Origin: Diploptera punctata
Taxonomy: Eukaryota; Arthropoda; Insecta; Blattodea; Blaberidae
NCBI GenBank assembly: GCA_030220185.1
Contig: JASPKZ010010273.1
Coordinates: 372,001 to 436,000, forward strand
Direction: 5' to 3'
DNA length: 64,000 nucleotides
The translations under genes and the position numbers were made by a program. Below, piece after piece: positions 24,561-34,259 of the stretch. Below the pieces are notes generated by a model. That model ran no database searches. It saw only the letters and a program-made list of their open reading frames with translations, and was not told the DNA's origin. Numbering within the stretch: position 1 is the stretch's first letter; each line of letters begins with the position of its first letter.

Positions 24561-24898
24561 ACAACAACAATATGAAATGTATGAGTTACTACTGAAAAAC
24601 AAACAAGTTCTAAAAAAGCAGCTCTAAGAATTTCTGGTATGAAGAAAGAACTGATTGATTAGCAATTGTACAAAGTGATATATATAATTTTTATAATGCT
24701 TTTATATGTGTTTATAACTATTGCCTTTTTTAAACAAAAATGTGAAGTGTCCTATTTTAGACTGTAAGAAACATGGTCACCCTGCCTAATAAGTTCTTTT
24801 ATTTTAATTTTTCCTTCACTGTATTTTTAAAATTAAAATTTAACAATAAACTTTGGTACTCTGAAAGTTTCAAAATATTATGAATATAAAAAACGTAC

Positions 24899-25101
24899 CT
24901 TCAACATTTCTTTGCTATGAGGATAACTTGTGCCATCAAATTCTCCAGTTATGCCATCATTCTTTATATTACTATGAAAAGAGCCCAATTTTGTCATAAC
25001 TGGTTTTTGTTTAGTTTTGTTTCTCTCATTATTTAAATTATAAACTGATGAACTGTAACTAATGTTCTCATTAACAGCAGTTGTAGGCTTCACAGCATTT
25101 T
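24899..25101 (-). CDS. BLM: BLM exon before the helicase core
   Basis: Encodes KPTTAVNENISYSSSVYNLN, a serine- and asparagine-rich stretch, then ITGEFDGTSYPHSKEMLK directly before VFRLKFGL of the next exon. The F-G-x-x-[FY]-P-H-S-x-x-M pattern just before motif 0 is typical of BLM. Donor GTACGT follows TTGAAG. The obvious acceptor TTGCAG (exon start 25101) needs one base left over from the previous exon, but the 25.7 kb exon ends in phase 0. A weaker acceptor GTGAAG (start 25087) would restore phase. A missed small exon is the other option. Confidence 0.85.
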
Positions 25102-25239
25102 CTGCAATTTAACAAATTTACAATATAAACAAATGGAATTAAAGGTTTAATGTAATTAATTTAAGTATGTTAAAGTTTTATTTTGTAGGAATACATTTTT
25201 TTGGAATCTTTAACATTTTAATTAACTGTTATGGGCTAA

Positions 25240-25572
25240 TCCATCCATAGTAATTCTGCCCGAAGGCAGGTCCTTCACTGCAATCATAGCATTTTCATGC
25301 TATGCTTGCAACTTTACTAGGGAATTGTGTAGGTGTAGTAGCTTCCCGTTGCTTTCCACACCGGTGAAGGATGATGATGATGATGATAAAGATGATGGCC
25401 ATATGATTTCGGGGACCGTTTGGGCCTTAAAGTTTTCCTGACATTTGTCTTACTTGTGAGGAAGAACCCCGATAAAAACCTCACCCAGAAAAACTGCCCC
25501 GACCGGGGATCGAACCCGGGCCCACTGCGTGACAAGGCAGCACGCTACCTCGAGACCACAGCGGTGGACATG
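25240..25572 (-). repeat. tRNA-derived SINE, family G
   Basis: The minus-strand head (about 25496-25572) reads TCCACCGCTGTGGTCTCGAG with A box, then GCCTTGTCACGC and B box GGGTTCGATCCCCGG. The body contains TTTTTCTGGGTGAGG and a CATCATCATCATCATC run. Higher GC than the surroundings marks it as an insertion. No second copy is in the window. Confidence 0.75.
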
Positions 25573-25663
25573 GGCTAATATACACACTAATTTTGTAACA
25601 CTGCCAATAAGCTATTAATCCAATATGTTTCTTAACAGATACAATAAAAAACTTAATTCTTAC

Positions 25664-25854
25664 ATTTTTATTTTCTTGAAGTGCAGATACAATATAAACT
25701 TTATTCTTACTTTTTTTAAGTGGATCATGACTGATTAGATCTTGTTCTTGTGTCACTTCATCTATGTTGGAAAAATCTTCATCTGGCCAATCTTGGGTAT
25801 CATCTTCAATGAATTGTGTACCTAATGTCAATTTATTCTGTACATTTGGTCTTC
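25664..25854 (-). CDS. BLM: BLM exon, acidic N-terminal region
   Basis: Encodes RPNVQNKLTLGTQFIEDDTQ, DWPDEDFSNIDEVTQEQD and LISHDPLKKSKNK. The acidic DDTQDW and DEDFSNIDE clusters fit the disordered acidic stretch before the BLM helicase core, which binds partner proteins. Acceptor TTTTTAG precedes GAAGACC and donor GTAAGA follows AAAAAT. The start phase agrees with the 38.4 kb exon (Arg codon AGA split after A). The end phase does not match the best acceptor of the next exon. Confidence 0.8.
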
Positions 25855-26019
25855 CTAAAAATCAACACATTTATTTATAACACAACAAATAAAATTGATC
25901 CTAAAAGGTGGTTTAGCATTTATTTCAGCCTTTGATACACAAAGAATGATACAAAATAAAATGGAAATTGAAAATCCTCAGTGCTACAATATTTATTAAT
26001 ATCATAAAAGGATTATTCA

Positions 26020-26565
26020 TAATTTCATAATTAAATATGGGAAATAACATTATGAGGTTCTTAATTCAATGAATGAATGAATGAGTCACTTCTTATCTTA
26101 CCTCACACTCTGTTTTTTTCAAACATGTGAACAACAGTTTTCAACAGGAATCCCTCTTATCTTCAGCCAACATTATGACTACTGGATTTTCATTGGATTC
26201 ATCTATAACGTTGCCATCTGGTTTTGATCTGATGAACTTTGAGATCAGGTTCCATTCATCAGGAATTTAAAAATTCATGGATCTAAATTTGTTCTTCTGA
26301 ATGTAGAAATATAGAATATATCAGAAAAGATATATATTCAGAAGAACAAATTTAGATCTCAATGAATTTTGAAATTCCCAATGAATGGGACCTGATCTCG
26401 AGGTACATCAGATCAACACCAAAAGACAATATTATAGATGATTCCAACGAAAATCTGGAAGTCATAATGTTGGCTGAAGATAAGAGGGACTCCTCTTGAA
26501 AACTGCAGTTCCAATGTTTGAAAAAACATAAAGAGTATGAGGTAATATTCATAAACTAATCAGAT
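26020..26565. mobile_element. Fold-back PLE remnant, family P7
   Basis: Inverted arms centred near 26310 with CTGAATGTAGAAATATAG between them. The arms contain FEIPNEWDLISRYIRSTPKD-like reading (plus, 26355-26425) and its mirror. They end with TCTTACCTCACACTCTG on the left and AAGAGTATGAGG on the right. The plus arm keeps a paired hammerhead-like box. Confidence 0.65.
26474..26511 (+). ncRNA. Hammerhead-like motif, P7
   Basis: CTGAAGA, unpaired T, helix II AAGAGG/CCTCTT, GAAA, then a self-complementary AACTGCAGTT that could serve as helix III, followed by C. Helix III is longer and loop-less compared with the other families, so the fold is less certain. Confidence 0.35.
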
Positions 26566-26637
26566 ATGTGTCACATGTCATAGGTAAGTGGCTTAAGATA
26601 TGATGACTTAGTAGAAAACAACAGGATTTGCACTAAT

Positions 26638-26828
26638 TCCAGTTCCCCTGGGGAAGACATTTTCTCATGGAATTTTGGCCAGTATAGTTCTAGTACCCAC
26701 TCAGTATTGTGAGGAATTTGGGTAGCTACAATAAGTAGTGGCTCCAGGTTGAGAAAACAGTTCCAATGGCCAGGGACCTGACATGCCGATCACATATAAC
26801 CCCTACACTGATTGGATGATCATCTACC
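26638..26828 (+). repeat. SINE family D, left part (split by LINE B)
   Basis: ACATTTTCTCATGGAATTTT, GGGTAGCTACAATAAGTAG and CCCCTACACTGATTGGATG match the SINE at 40551-40889 in order. The tRNA-like head is truncated. The sequence stops at ATCTACC and resumes at 28007, where ATCTACC is repeated. Confidence 0.8.
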
Positions 26829-28006
26829 AAACTAACTAACTAACTCATTGGCACTATCAAACCCGTAGGTTCATGGACGCGCAGACATAAGCTCTCCATA
26901 TATCCCTATCCTGAGCCAATGTTTTCCAATCATCCCCTGTATAATCTACTTCCCTCAAATTATAGTTAATGTTATTCTTCCACCTCATTCTTGGTTTACC
27001 AACTGGGCGTTTTCCTTTTGGTTTTCCTACAAAAAACTTCCATGCACGCCTTTCATTCCCTATACGTGCAACATGTCCTGCCCATTGCAGTCGACGAGAC
27101 TTAACTGTTCTCATTATATCTGGCTTCCTATAAAGACCATGTAATTCATTGTTATGCAGTCTTCTCCATTCCCCTGTCTGTTCATCTCTCTTTGGTCCAA
27201 AAATTTTCCTAAGAACTTTATTCTCAAATACTCGTAATCTCCTTTCCTTCCTTAAAGTAAGAGTCCATGTTTCGCATCCATATAATATAACTGGTAGAAT
27301 AATAGTTTCATATATTTTCAGTTTAATGTTTTTTGAAAGGAGTGGGGAAGTCAAGAGTTTCTGTAATTCATAATAACATGCATTTCCAGAATTGAGCCTA
27401 TGTTTAATTTTCTTGTGCATCTTATTCCTGTTTGTGATTATTGTTCCTAGGTATTTGAATTTAGCCACTTCCTCAAAATTTCCCTCATTTGTCATTAGCT
27501 GTCCATTTCCATCATATAATGTATTTCTACGTGTGACCATATATTTAGTTTTATTGATATTTACTTCCAGTCCCAACTTCTTAGTGCCACTCAGTAGTGT
27601 GTGCGTGTTGGCCTTTAGTATCTCCTCGCTAGCGCCCAATAGTACTACATCATCAGCATAAACTAACAGCTTATTAATACCATTGAGTTTTAGGCCTTCT
27701 TCATCCTCTATAGATTTGATGGCATGCTCTAGTACAAAATTAAATAGTAGAGGCGATAGTGCATCTCTTTGCTTCAACCCATTCTGGATTTCAAAAGTGT
27801 CTGAAAACAGTTTGCCTACACGCACCGTACTCTTTATGCCATTTAGACACATTCGTATAAGTCTAACTAACTTTTTAGGAATTCCGAACTCCAGCAGGAT
27901 ACTATATAACTTCTCCCTCTTAATTGAATTGTATGCCTTTTTTGAAGTCTATGTATAGTTGATGTACAGTACCATTATATTCCCATTTCTTTTCTAAAAT
28001 CTGTCT
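26829..28006 (-). pseudogene. RTE-like LINE, 5'-truncated copy B
   Basis: A long minus-strand frame (26857-27852, 331 codons) covers RT palm to C-terminus: DTFEIQNGLKQRDALSPLLF (GLKQGD changed to GLKQRD), LLVYADDVVLLGASEEI, YLGTIITNRNKMHKKIKHR, RRLQWAGHVARIGNER. The tail is AACTAACTAACTAACTCATT on the plus strand, i.e. a GTTA tetranucleotide 3' end. The frame breaks upstream near 27935. The G to R change before the YADD block and truncation make it inactive. Inserted in SINE D with a 7-bp target duplication. Confidence 0.88.
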
Positions 28007-28090
28007 ATCTACCTCTGTGATAAATACATGTGGATGTGAGCCAGCAGCCGGGTAGTGAGCCACAGGTCTTCTAGGCATGTCCTGCCTTGG
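28007..28090 (+). repeat. SINE family D, right part
   Basis: ATCTACCTCTGTGATAAATAC and GTGGATGTGAGCCAGCAGCC continue the SINE interrupted at 26828. The tail after 28060 is diverged. Confidence 0.75.
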
Positions 28091-28418
28091 AGTAGTAATT
28101 TATTGTCCAGGAGAGCTTTGATGAACTCCATTCTCTTTCTTATTTCTCAATAAAACTTTGATACTGAGTCCAGGTGTGCTCCAGGATGGGGCACTTGTGT
28201 AGGTATTCTAATGTCATTACTGAATTATCCTCAATTCAAAGTACACAATTAATTGATGGATAGATAGAAAACTTATAGAGATATGCAGCTAGACATTCAT
28301 GTCATGGTGGTGTGGAACATTGCTACTGCTTTATGTCTCGGAGAATCTGGAATTGATGAATTACTGTTGAAGACAGCCCATGTTCTATTATAATAATTGT
28401 GATTGTTTTATTTTATGT

Positions 28419-28458
28419 AACATATGAACGGGTGAGTGGAAAAAGGATAACATTCCAA
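28419..28458. repeat. Left terminal inverted repeat
   Basis: Begins AACATATGAACGGGTGAGTG and is identical over 40 bases to the reverse complement of 30940-30979. Perfect identity implies recent activity. Confidence 0.95.
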
Positions 28459-28623
28459 CTTCCTAGTTTGTGGGAAAACAAAAAAAATAAGTTTACAGAA
28501 AAAGGTAAGAGTGCTATCGGAAATTTACTATTAGTGAATTGTAGAGCTAATCATTAAGTGTTCGCTCAAAAAATCTCATAGTTAAATACTTACTTGTTTA
28601 GTAATTATTAATTATTAAATCTG

Positions 28624-28650
28624 TTGGAATAGTATCCTTTTTCCACTCAA
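28624..28650 (+). promoter_or_regulatory. Subterminal copy of the transposon end motif (left)
   Basis: TTGGAATAGTATCCTTTTTC followed by CACTCAA matches the right-hand TIR orientation with two changes. Internal copies of this kind often bind transposase or N-terminal regulatory domains. That role is inferred here. Confidence 0.6.
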
Positions 28651-28775
28651 TGTTTTGTCAATCGATAAAAATAATTAACTATTATGTTTTTTGTGTCATA
28701 AAATGTTTTAATAGTAAAAAAAAAAACACTTTAAACTGTTTTTACTTTACACAATGCTGACCATGATACGAGTCT

Positions 28776-30560
28776 TCATTCATCCTTATCACTGTCTGCT
28801 GTATTTGAAGTTGGATACTTAAGGATATCTTCATAGAATGACTTGTACTCATCAGGTATGTAGTGCGTGACTTTTGAGATGTCTTGTATCTTTTTGATGT
28901 TGATTCCAAGTTTCCCAGTATATGCTGCAGTAGTAGGAAGTTCCACATAATCTTGTTTTTTCAACCTGAAAGTTCCATGGTGCAGACCATCAATGTATTC
29001 GGAAGCCTCGACACAGCCTTTCATCTTCTGAGTAAATACAAGTTGTCTGTACTTACTGATGTTGAATGTCAAATTTTTATTTTCAATATCTTTACATGTT
29101 TTCTTGAAATACTGTGGCCACCAGCCTTTGAAGTTGAGTACCTGGTTGTTTAGAAGCCTCTTTACTTCATATGGAGGGTTGAGTTTCCTGGCATTTCGAA
29201 TGATGTCATCATACTGGTTTGGAGAGTAAATCCGATCCAATCTTCGAACTTGTCGTTTAATGACTGAAAATGTTCTGTCACATGGCAGAAAACTATGGCC
29301 TCGGATTGGGTAGAACTGGTGAATAACTGAGAATCTACCATTCATTGTTAGCGTTGCAAGCAACCTAGTTAATGTGTGGTTGCGATTCTGGCCAGCACAT
29401 GCGTCGCTGAAGACATACAGGATCTTTACTTCTTCAGAGATCTGGTTAATGAAATCCAGAAGACAGCTGCATACTTCATTAGGACCCCTTAGAGCTTCAC
29501 CCTCTGTGTACGTATAGAAAATTGAAGTACCACGGCCAATATCATGAATATTAAATACATAGTACCAAAGTTTACGGAGATAAAACATTTCTTGTACAGG
29601 AATGAAAGGGAGAGGCATGTTTTGCATGAAGTCAAACGCAATAGCCATGACATCATTTCTTTCCTTGCAGATATTCTTGACATTCTCCATCTTACTGTAA
29701 AATTTCTTTGCTCGCCTCTTATGAACTAGTAGCTCGGCAACAGCAGCCCTTTTTGCCACATCGTTCAGAGTTGAAGACTTTATTTTTGTGTTTAAGTCTT
29801 CACAGGTTGAGCAAACGTCTACTTGTGGCCTACCAAATCGGTACCCGTAGTTGTCATTGAAATGTTTCAAGTAGTACTCATATTTTATGACTCCCTTCAG
29901 ATCAGGATGTTTTTTAATGAAGAGACCATGCATTTTTGAAACTGTCAAACTTGAATCCAAATATGTGACTGGAAGAGATGAGTAATGTGATTCTTTTTTA
30001 GGAAATGAGGATATATGATCATCTATTTTTATGACAATGTGTGCATCAAGTGTATTCCCCCGATTTTGGCTCTTCCCTCTCATATCAACCGGTGACTGAT
30101 TAGTTGCAACAAGCTTGGTTAGGCGTTGGACTACTTTGCTGGAGATTGCATGCAAACTTATGTAAGCATTTCGACAAACTTCGACTCTGCTTGTCCCTTT
30201 AATGGCAAAGTACTTGAAAGACGACAAGTTTTGTTTGGAATTCTTTGTTAATGGACGGTGTCGAGCAACATCATATCTTTCTATCAGCCCCATAAGAAAT
30301 GTATCCTTTTCATTTTTAGGACGACCATTGTATATATTATCAATTATTGAACCCTTCTCCTCAACACTGAAGTTTCCCATACACTTTTTACGGCATTTAC
30401 AATCTGGACCAGTTGTTTTAGCTTCAACTAATAAACCTTTACATGAAACAAATTCCTTGCCTTTCTGCCTAGCAAGTTTCTCTTTCTCTTTACATTGTAA
30501 GTCTTTATTAGCCTTACCTCTCTTTCGTTCAGGTTCATATTCTTCCTCGGAGTCACACAT
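28776..30560 (-). CDS. Putative transposase of an unassigned DDE/RNase H-like family
   Basis: 594 codons, no stop, ATG context ACACATACTT upstream on the plus strand. The N-terminus is acidic then basic, with a Cys cluster C40, C54, C56, C60 that could bind zinc. CSTC (C250-C253) is a second pair. Candidate acidic triad: D310 in MAIAFDFMQNMPLP, D386 in YVFSDACAGQNRN, D428 in GHSFLPCDRTF, with H422 nearby. The order FDxQ...SDxCxGQNRN...GHSxxxCDxxF resembles a domain I recall from many uncharacterised insect proteins (Pfam DUF7869-like). It lacks mariner, hAT, piggyBac, PIF, P and MULE signatures. Flanking TIRs make transposase the best call. A domesticated host gene is unlikely given the ends. 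Confidence 0.75.
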   Translation of the reverse strand: MCDSEEEYEPERKRGKANKDLQCKEKEKLARQKGKEFVSCKGLLVEAKTTGPDCKCRKKCMGNFSVEEKGSIIDNIYNGRPKNEKDTFLMGLIERYDVARHRPLTKNSKQNLSSFKYFAIKGTSRVEVCRNAYISLHAISSKVVQRLTKLVATNQSPVDMRGKSQNRGNTLDAHIVIKIDDHISSFPKKESHYSSLPVTYLDSSLTVSKMHGLFIKKHPDLKGVIKYEYYLKHFNDNYGYRFGRPQVDVCSTCEDLNTKIKSSTLNDVAKRAAVAELLVHKRRAKKFYSKMENVKNICKERNDVMAIAFDFMQNMPLPFIPVQEMFYLRKLWYYVFNIHDIGRGTSIFYTYTEGEALRGPNEVCSCLLDFINQISEEVKILYVFSDACAGQNRNHTLTRLLATLTMNGRFSVIHQFYPIRGHSFLPCDRTFSVIKRQVRRLDRIYSPNQYDDIIRNARKLNPPYEVKRLLNNQVLNFKGWWPQYFKKTCKDIENKNLTFNISKYRQLVFTQKMKGCVEASEYIDGLHHGTFRLKKQDYVELPTTAAYTGKLGINIKKIQDISKVTHYIPDEYKSFYEDILKYPTSNTADSDKDE

Positions 30561-30768
30561 ACTTTAGGACACAATACCCTGTCTTACAACAGAACTACAA
30601 AATAATGTAAAATATAAAATAAAAGCAATGACAATAATAATTATTGTCATTGCTTTTATTCAGAGAACTGTGATATGCAACTTTATACAGTGAGTAATAT
30701 AACAACAATGAACTCCAGGTTATTAATTTTGTTACTGACAATAATGCCAACTTCATGAATACACAATA

Positions 30769-30886
30769 TTGAGTAGAAAAAAGATAATATTCCTGGAATG
30801 TTATCCTTTATCCACTCAACTAAAATTTCAATGCTGGTTTTAACAATATATAATACTGGAATATAACCCTTTTTACACTCATTGGA
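30769..30886. promoter_or_regulatory. Subterminal iteron cluster (right)
   Basis: Three end-motif copies: TTGAGTAGAAAAAAGATAAT (inverted, about 30770-30789), GGAATGTTATCCTTTATCC (30794-30812) and GGAATATAACCCTTTTTACA (30859-30878). The first two face each other around CCT, making a palindromic binding-site pair. They lie 290-120 bp upstream of the ORF start, so they could also cover its promoter. Confidence 0.6.
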
Positions 30887-30939
30887 TAGCTTAAGCAAAG
30901 ATCTACAAAATGGCTATTTCAGTTTAATTTCTCAAATTT

Positions 30940-30979
30940 TTGGAATGTTATCCTTTTTCCACTCACCCGTTCATATGTT
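30940..30979. repeat. Right terminal inverted repeat
   Basis: TTGGAATGTTATCCTTTTTC onward. Exact complement of the left end over 40 bases. Confidence 0.95.
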
Positions 30980-31418
30980 TGCCATGGTTGAGTGTAAGCC
31001 ATCTAGAACAGACTAAATACGGAGTAGATAAATACTAAATACAATATATTCTACACTCTACTGTACAGTTTTTAAAAGCAGCTGTTGATTTTTCTTTGTA
31101 TCTATCAAAATTCATCACAATACGAAGGACATCTACCACATCAACAACACATTACTCTATAATAAGTTGCTAGAGACCATGGGTTCCTTATATCAAACGA
31201 CTAAAAAAAACAACCCAGAACAACCAGTGAAAGTTTGCTATAGAGTTAAAAATTAATGTGTGCAAATTTGGTGAACAAAAATCGAGTGGCAATGTGAAAC
31301 CATTTTACCATTTGTTACAGTATGTTAAAAGTCCCTCCTCTCTATATAAAAATATACAGTTAGATATTTGTTAATAATTTATAAAATCCACAAGGCTAAA
31401 CAAATCTATTCTAAATTC

Positions 31419-31434
31419 TAAAATCAGTATAAAA
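31419..31434. repeat. Target-site duplication of LINE copy C, left
   Basis: TAAAATCAGTATAAAA is repeated exactly at 33382-33397. Confidence 0.85.
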
Positions 31435-33381
31435 GAATGTGCCGACATTGTAAAGAAAAGAAAGCTAGCAAAAATGAAATGGTTACACGAGCCAAATGAG
31501 GTAAATTTATAGCAATTGGGTAGTGTTAGACGGGAAACCACCAAGTTACTAAAGAGTAAAAAGAGGGAATATTTGAGAGAGAAGATTAATGATCTTGAAA
31601 TGAATGCAAAAAATAGGAACATTAGAGAATTATATCAGGGAATTAGTATAGAGAAGAAAGGGTTTCAGGCTAGAACAAACATAATTCGGAATGAAAATGG
31701 GGATATGATTGCAGATTCCAAGAGTATATTAAATAGATGGAAAAGTTATTTTAATCAGCTATTAAATGTACATACAGAACAGGACATTGAGGAGGATAAG
31801 TTACAGACAGCAGAAATGCTAGTCGCAGAGCCAAGTGCATTAGAGGTTGAAATGGCAATTGAAAAATTGAAGATGTATAAAGCATCAGGTTCAGATGAGA
31901 TCCCAGCAGAACTGATAAAATCAGGGGGAGAAAAATTGATGGACAAGATACGCTGGTTGCTTAGTATGATTTGGGAAAAAGAAGCTCTTCCAGATGAATG
32001 GAAGGAATCAATTATCGTACCAATTTATAAGAAAGGAGATAAAACTGATTGCAACAACTATAGGGGCATCTCATTACTTTCAACTTCGTACAAAATTCTA
32101 ACAAATATATTAGTAAGCAGACTTGCTCCCTATATTGATGACATTCTAGGAGATCATCAATGTGCATTTAGAAGAAACAGGTCTACAACAGATCAGATTT
32201 TTAGTATAAGACAGATTTTAGAAAAGAAATGGGAATATAATGGTGCTGTACATCAACTATATGTAGACTTCAAAAAGCATATGACTCAATTAAGAGGGAG
32301 AAGTTATATAGTATCCTGCTGGAGTTCGGAATTCCCAAAAAGTTAGTTAGACTTATACAAATGTGTCTAAATGGCTCAACGAGTAGGGTGCGTGTAGGCA
32401 AACAGTTTTCAGACACTTTTGAAATCCAGAATGGGTTGAAGCAAGGAGATGCACTATCTCCTCTACTATTTAATTTTGTACTAGAGCATGCCATTAAATC
32501 TTTAGAGAATAAGGAATGCTTACAACTGAATGGTATTAATAAGCTGTTAGTTTATGCTGATGATGTGGTACTACTGGCCGATAGCGAGGAGATACTAAAG
32601 GCCAACACGCACACACTATTGAGTAACACTAAGAAATTAGGACTGGCAGTAAATATCAGTAAAACTAAATATATGGTCACACGTAGAAATACATTATATA
32701 ATGGAAATGGACAGCTAATGACAAATGAGGGAAATTTTGAGGAATTGGCTGAATTCAAATACCTAGGAACAATAATCACAAATAGGAATGAGATGCACAA
32801 AGAAATTAAACATAGGCTCAATTCTGGAAATGCATGCTATTATGCATTGCAGAGACTTTTGATGTCCCAACTCCTTTCAAAAAACGTTAAGCTGAAAATA
32901 TATAAAACTATTATTCTACCAGTTATATTATATGGGTGCGAAACATGGGCTCTTATTTTAAGGGAGGAAAGGAGATTACGAGTATTTGAGAATAAAGTTC
33001 TTAGGAAAATTTTTGGACGAAAGAGAGATGAACAGACAGGTGAATGGAGAAGACTACATAACAATGAACTACATGATCTTTATAGGAAGCCAGATATAAT
33101 AAGAACAGTTAAGTCCCGTAGACTGCGATGGGCAGGACATGTTGCGCGTATGGGGAATGAAAGATGTGCATGGAAACTTCTTGTAGGAAAGCCAGAAGGA
33201 AAACGCCCAGTTGGTAGACCAAGAATGAGGTGGGAGAACAACATTAACTATGATTTGAGGGAAGTAGATTATACAGGAAATGATTGGAAAGCATTAGCTC
33301 AGGATAGGGATGTATGGAGAGCTTATGTCCATGCGGCCATGAACCTACGGGTTCGATAGTGCCAGTGAGTAAGTAAGTAAG
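31435..33381 (+). pseudogene. RTE-like LINE, longest copy (C)
   Basis: A 5'-truncated ORF2 in two overlapping-phase pieces. 31516-32346 holds the pre-RT linker and fingers: EMAIEKLKMYKASGSDEIPA, SIIVPIYKKGDKTDCNNYRG, HQCAFRRNRSTTDQIF, QLYVDFKK. 32361-33359 holds the palm to C-terminus: GLKQGDALSPLLFNF, LLVYADDVVLL (catalytic YADD), YLGTIITNRNEMHKEIKHR, RLRWAGHVARMGNER, AAMNLRVR, stop. One small deletion in the DFKKAYDS region near 32275 joins the two frames. The endonuclease is missing. The 3' tail is GTGAGTAAGTAAGTAAGTAA. Target duplication of 16 bp. The clade call (RTE-like) rests on the tetranucleotide tail and C-terminal pattern. Confidence 0.9.
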
Positions 33382-33397
33382 TAAAATCAGTATAAAA
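33382..33397. repeat. Target-site duplication of LINE copy C, right
   Basis: TAAAATCAGTATAAAA, identical to 31419-31434. The first base may belong to the GTAA tail. Confidence 0.85.
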
Positions 33398-33591
33398 ATT
33401 TGTGTTCTACAGTCTCAATTTTACCTAATCGAAAAGGTTACAAAGTCGGGTATTACAACAATGAACATCATTTCTGTCATATATTGCATATAAATTGTCT
33501 GTAGTTGTGATTTAAAACTTGGTAAACATATAAATACAGCAAAATTCATTATTCGTTCGACAAATAATGGTTTCAAGAAATAATAAAGCAT

Positions 33592-33846
33592 AATTGAGGA
33601 GTTGAATGGAATATGGGCATAACTCATGTTTTGCCCTTTTTCCGTTCAATGCATTTTTGGACTCACTATTTTGTAGTTGGTCAGCCTGAAAAGTTTAGTT
33701 TCAATTTGTCGATTACAGCAGGTTCAGCAGCTGATTGTATCAATTAAAATAAACAACAATGTTATGCATTTAGTTATATATCAATTGCTAATATCTCAAA
33801 ACATATATTTTTTAATTGTGCCCATATTCCATTCAACTCCTCAATT
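33592..33846. mobile_element. 255-bp MITE with 28-bp TIRs
   Basis: AATTGAGGAGTTGAATGGAA at 33592 onward is the exact complement of the sequence ending at 33846, over 28 bases. The interior has no coding. An internal GCCCTTTTTCCGTTCAATGC (about 33632) resembles the CCTTTTTCCACTCA motif of the transposon at 28.4-31.0 kb, and the TIR itself contains TTCCATTCAACTCC. Relatedness to that transposon is a guess. Confidence 0.7.
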
Positions 33847-33849
33847 CTA

Positions 33850-34255
33850 CTATGCATGTAGACTTGGAAGAGGAAGAGCAAGTAAAAACAAATTCTTTAT
33901 AAAGGTTATTGCTTATTCTTGAAAGTATGTATTAAATGATGGAAGTTTTAGTAGATTTTTTATACCATTTCCTCCAAATTGCATTTGAATGAATGGCAGC
34001 TGACATAATTGTATCAGGTATTGTATATCAAAGGAAAAAGGATGAACATACAGCTGTGTTAGTTGATTGCAACTACTGGACTTATCAATTGTCAGATTCA
34101 TTGCATATTCACACCTTGTACTTTTGTTTCTCCAACTTCAAAATGCAATTGATCAAAATTAAGTTTCCAGATTTGACTTTTCTCCCTTGAGTGTGTGATA
34201 TTTTGATAATAATTAATATGACAGATCACTCTAGAGGGATGACACAATTTTATAT
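33850..34255. other. Unassigned BLM intron
   Basis: No element or coding domain recognised. Confidence 0.4.
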
Positions 34256-34259
34256 AAAC

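Larger units (their letters stand above)
28419..30979 (-). mobile_element. Complete DNA transposon with 40-bp TIRs and a 594-aa DDE-like protein
   Basis: Perfect inverted ends at 28419-28458 and 30940-30979 enclose one long minus-strand ORF and AT-rich flanks. The terminal motif (core ATCCTTTTTCCACTCA) recurs inside at 28624-28650, 30794-30818 and 30857-30886, and inverted at about 30769-30794. The outermost CATATG is palindromic, so the exact ends and any target duplication (ATAT, or a longer palindrome) cannot be fixed by eye. The element lies in the BLM intron between the 25.7 and 38.5 kb exons, in the same orientation as BLM. Confidence 0.88.

Noticed and set aside
28776..30560. piggyBac transposase or domesticated host gene
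   Set aside because: No piggyBac DDD contexts or TTAA ends. Perfect TIRs around the ORF argue for a mobile element rather than a host gene.
31435..33381. Craniofacial development protein-like gene
   Set aside because: Such labels on LINE endonuclease/RT proteins are common mis-annotations. YADD, target duplication and simple-repeat tail show it is a LINE.
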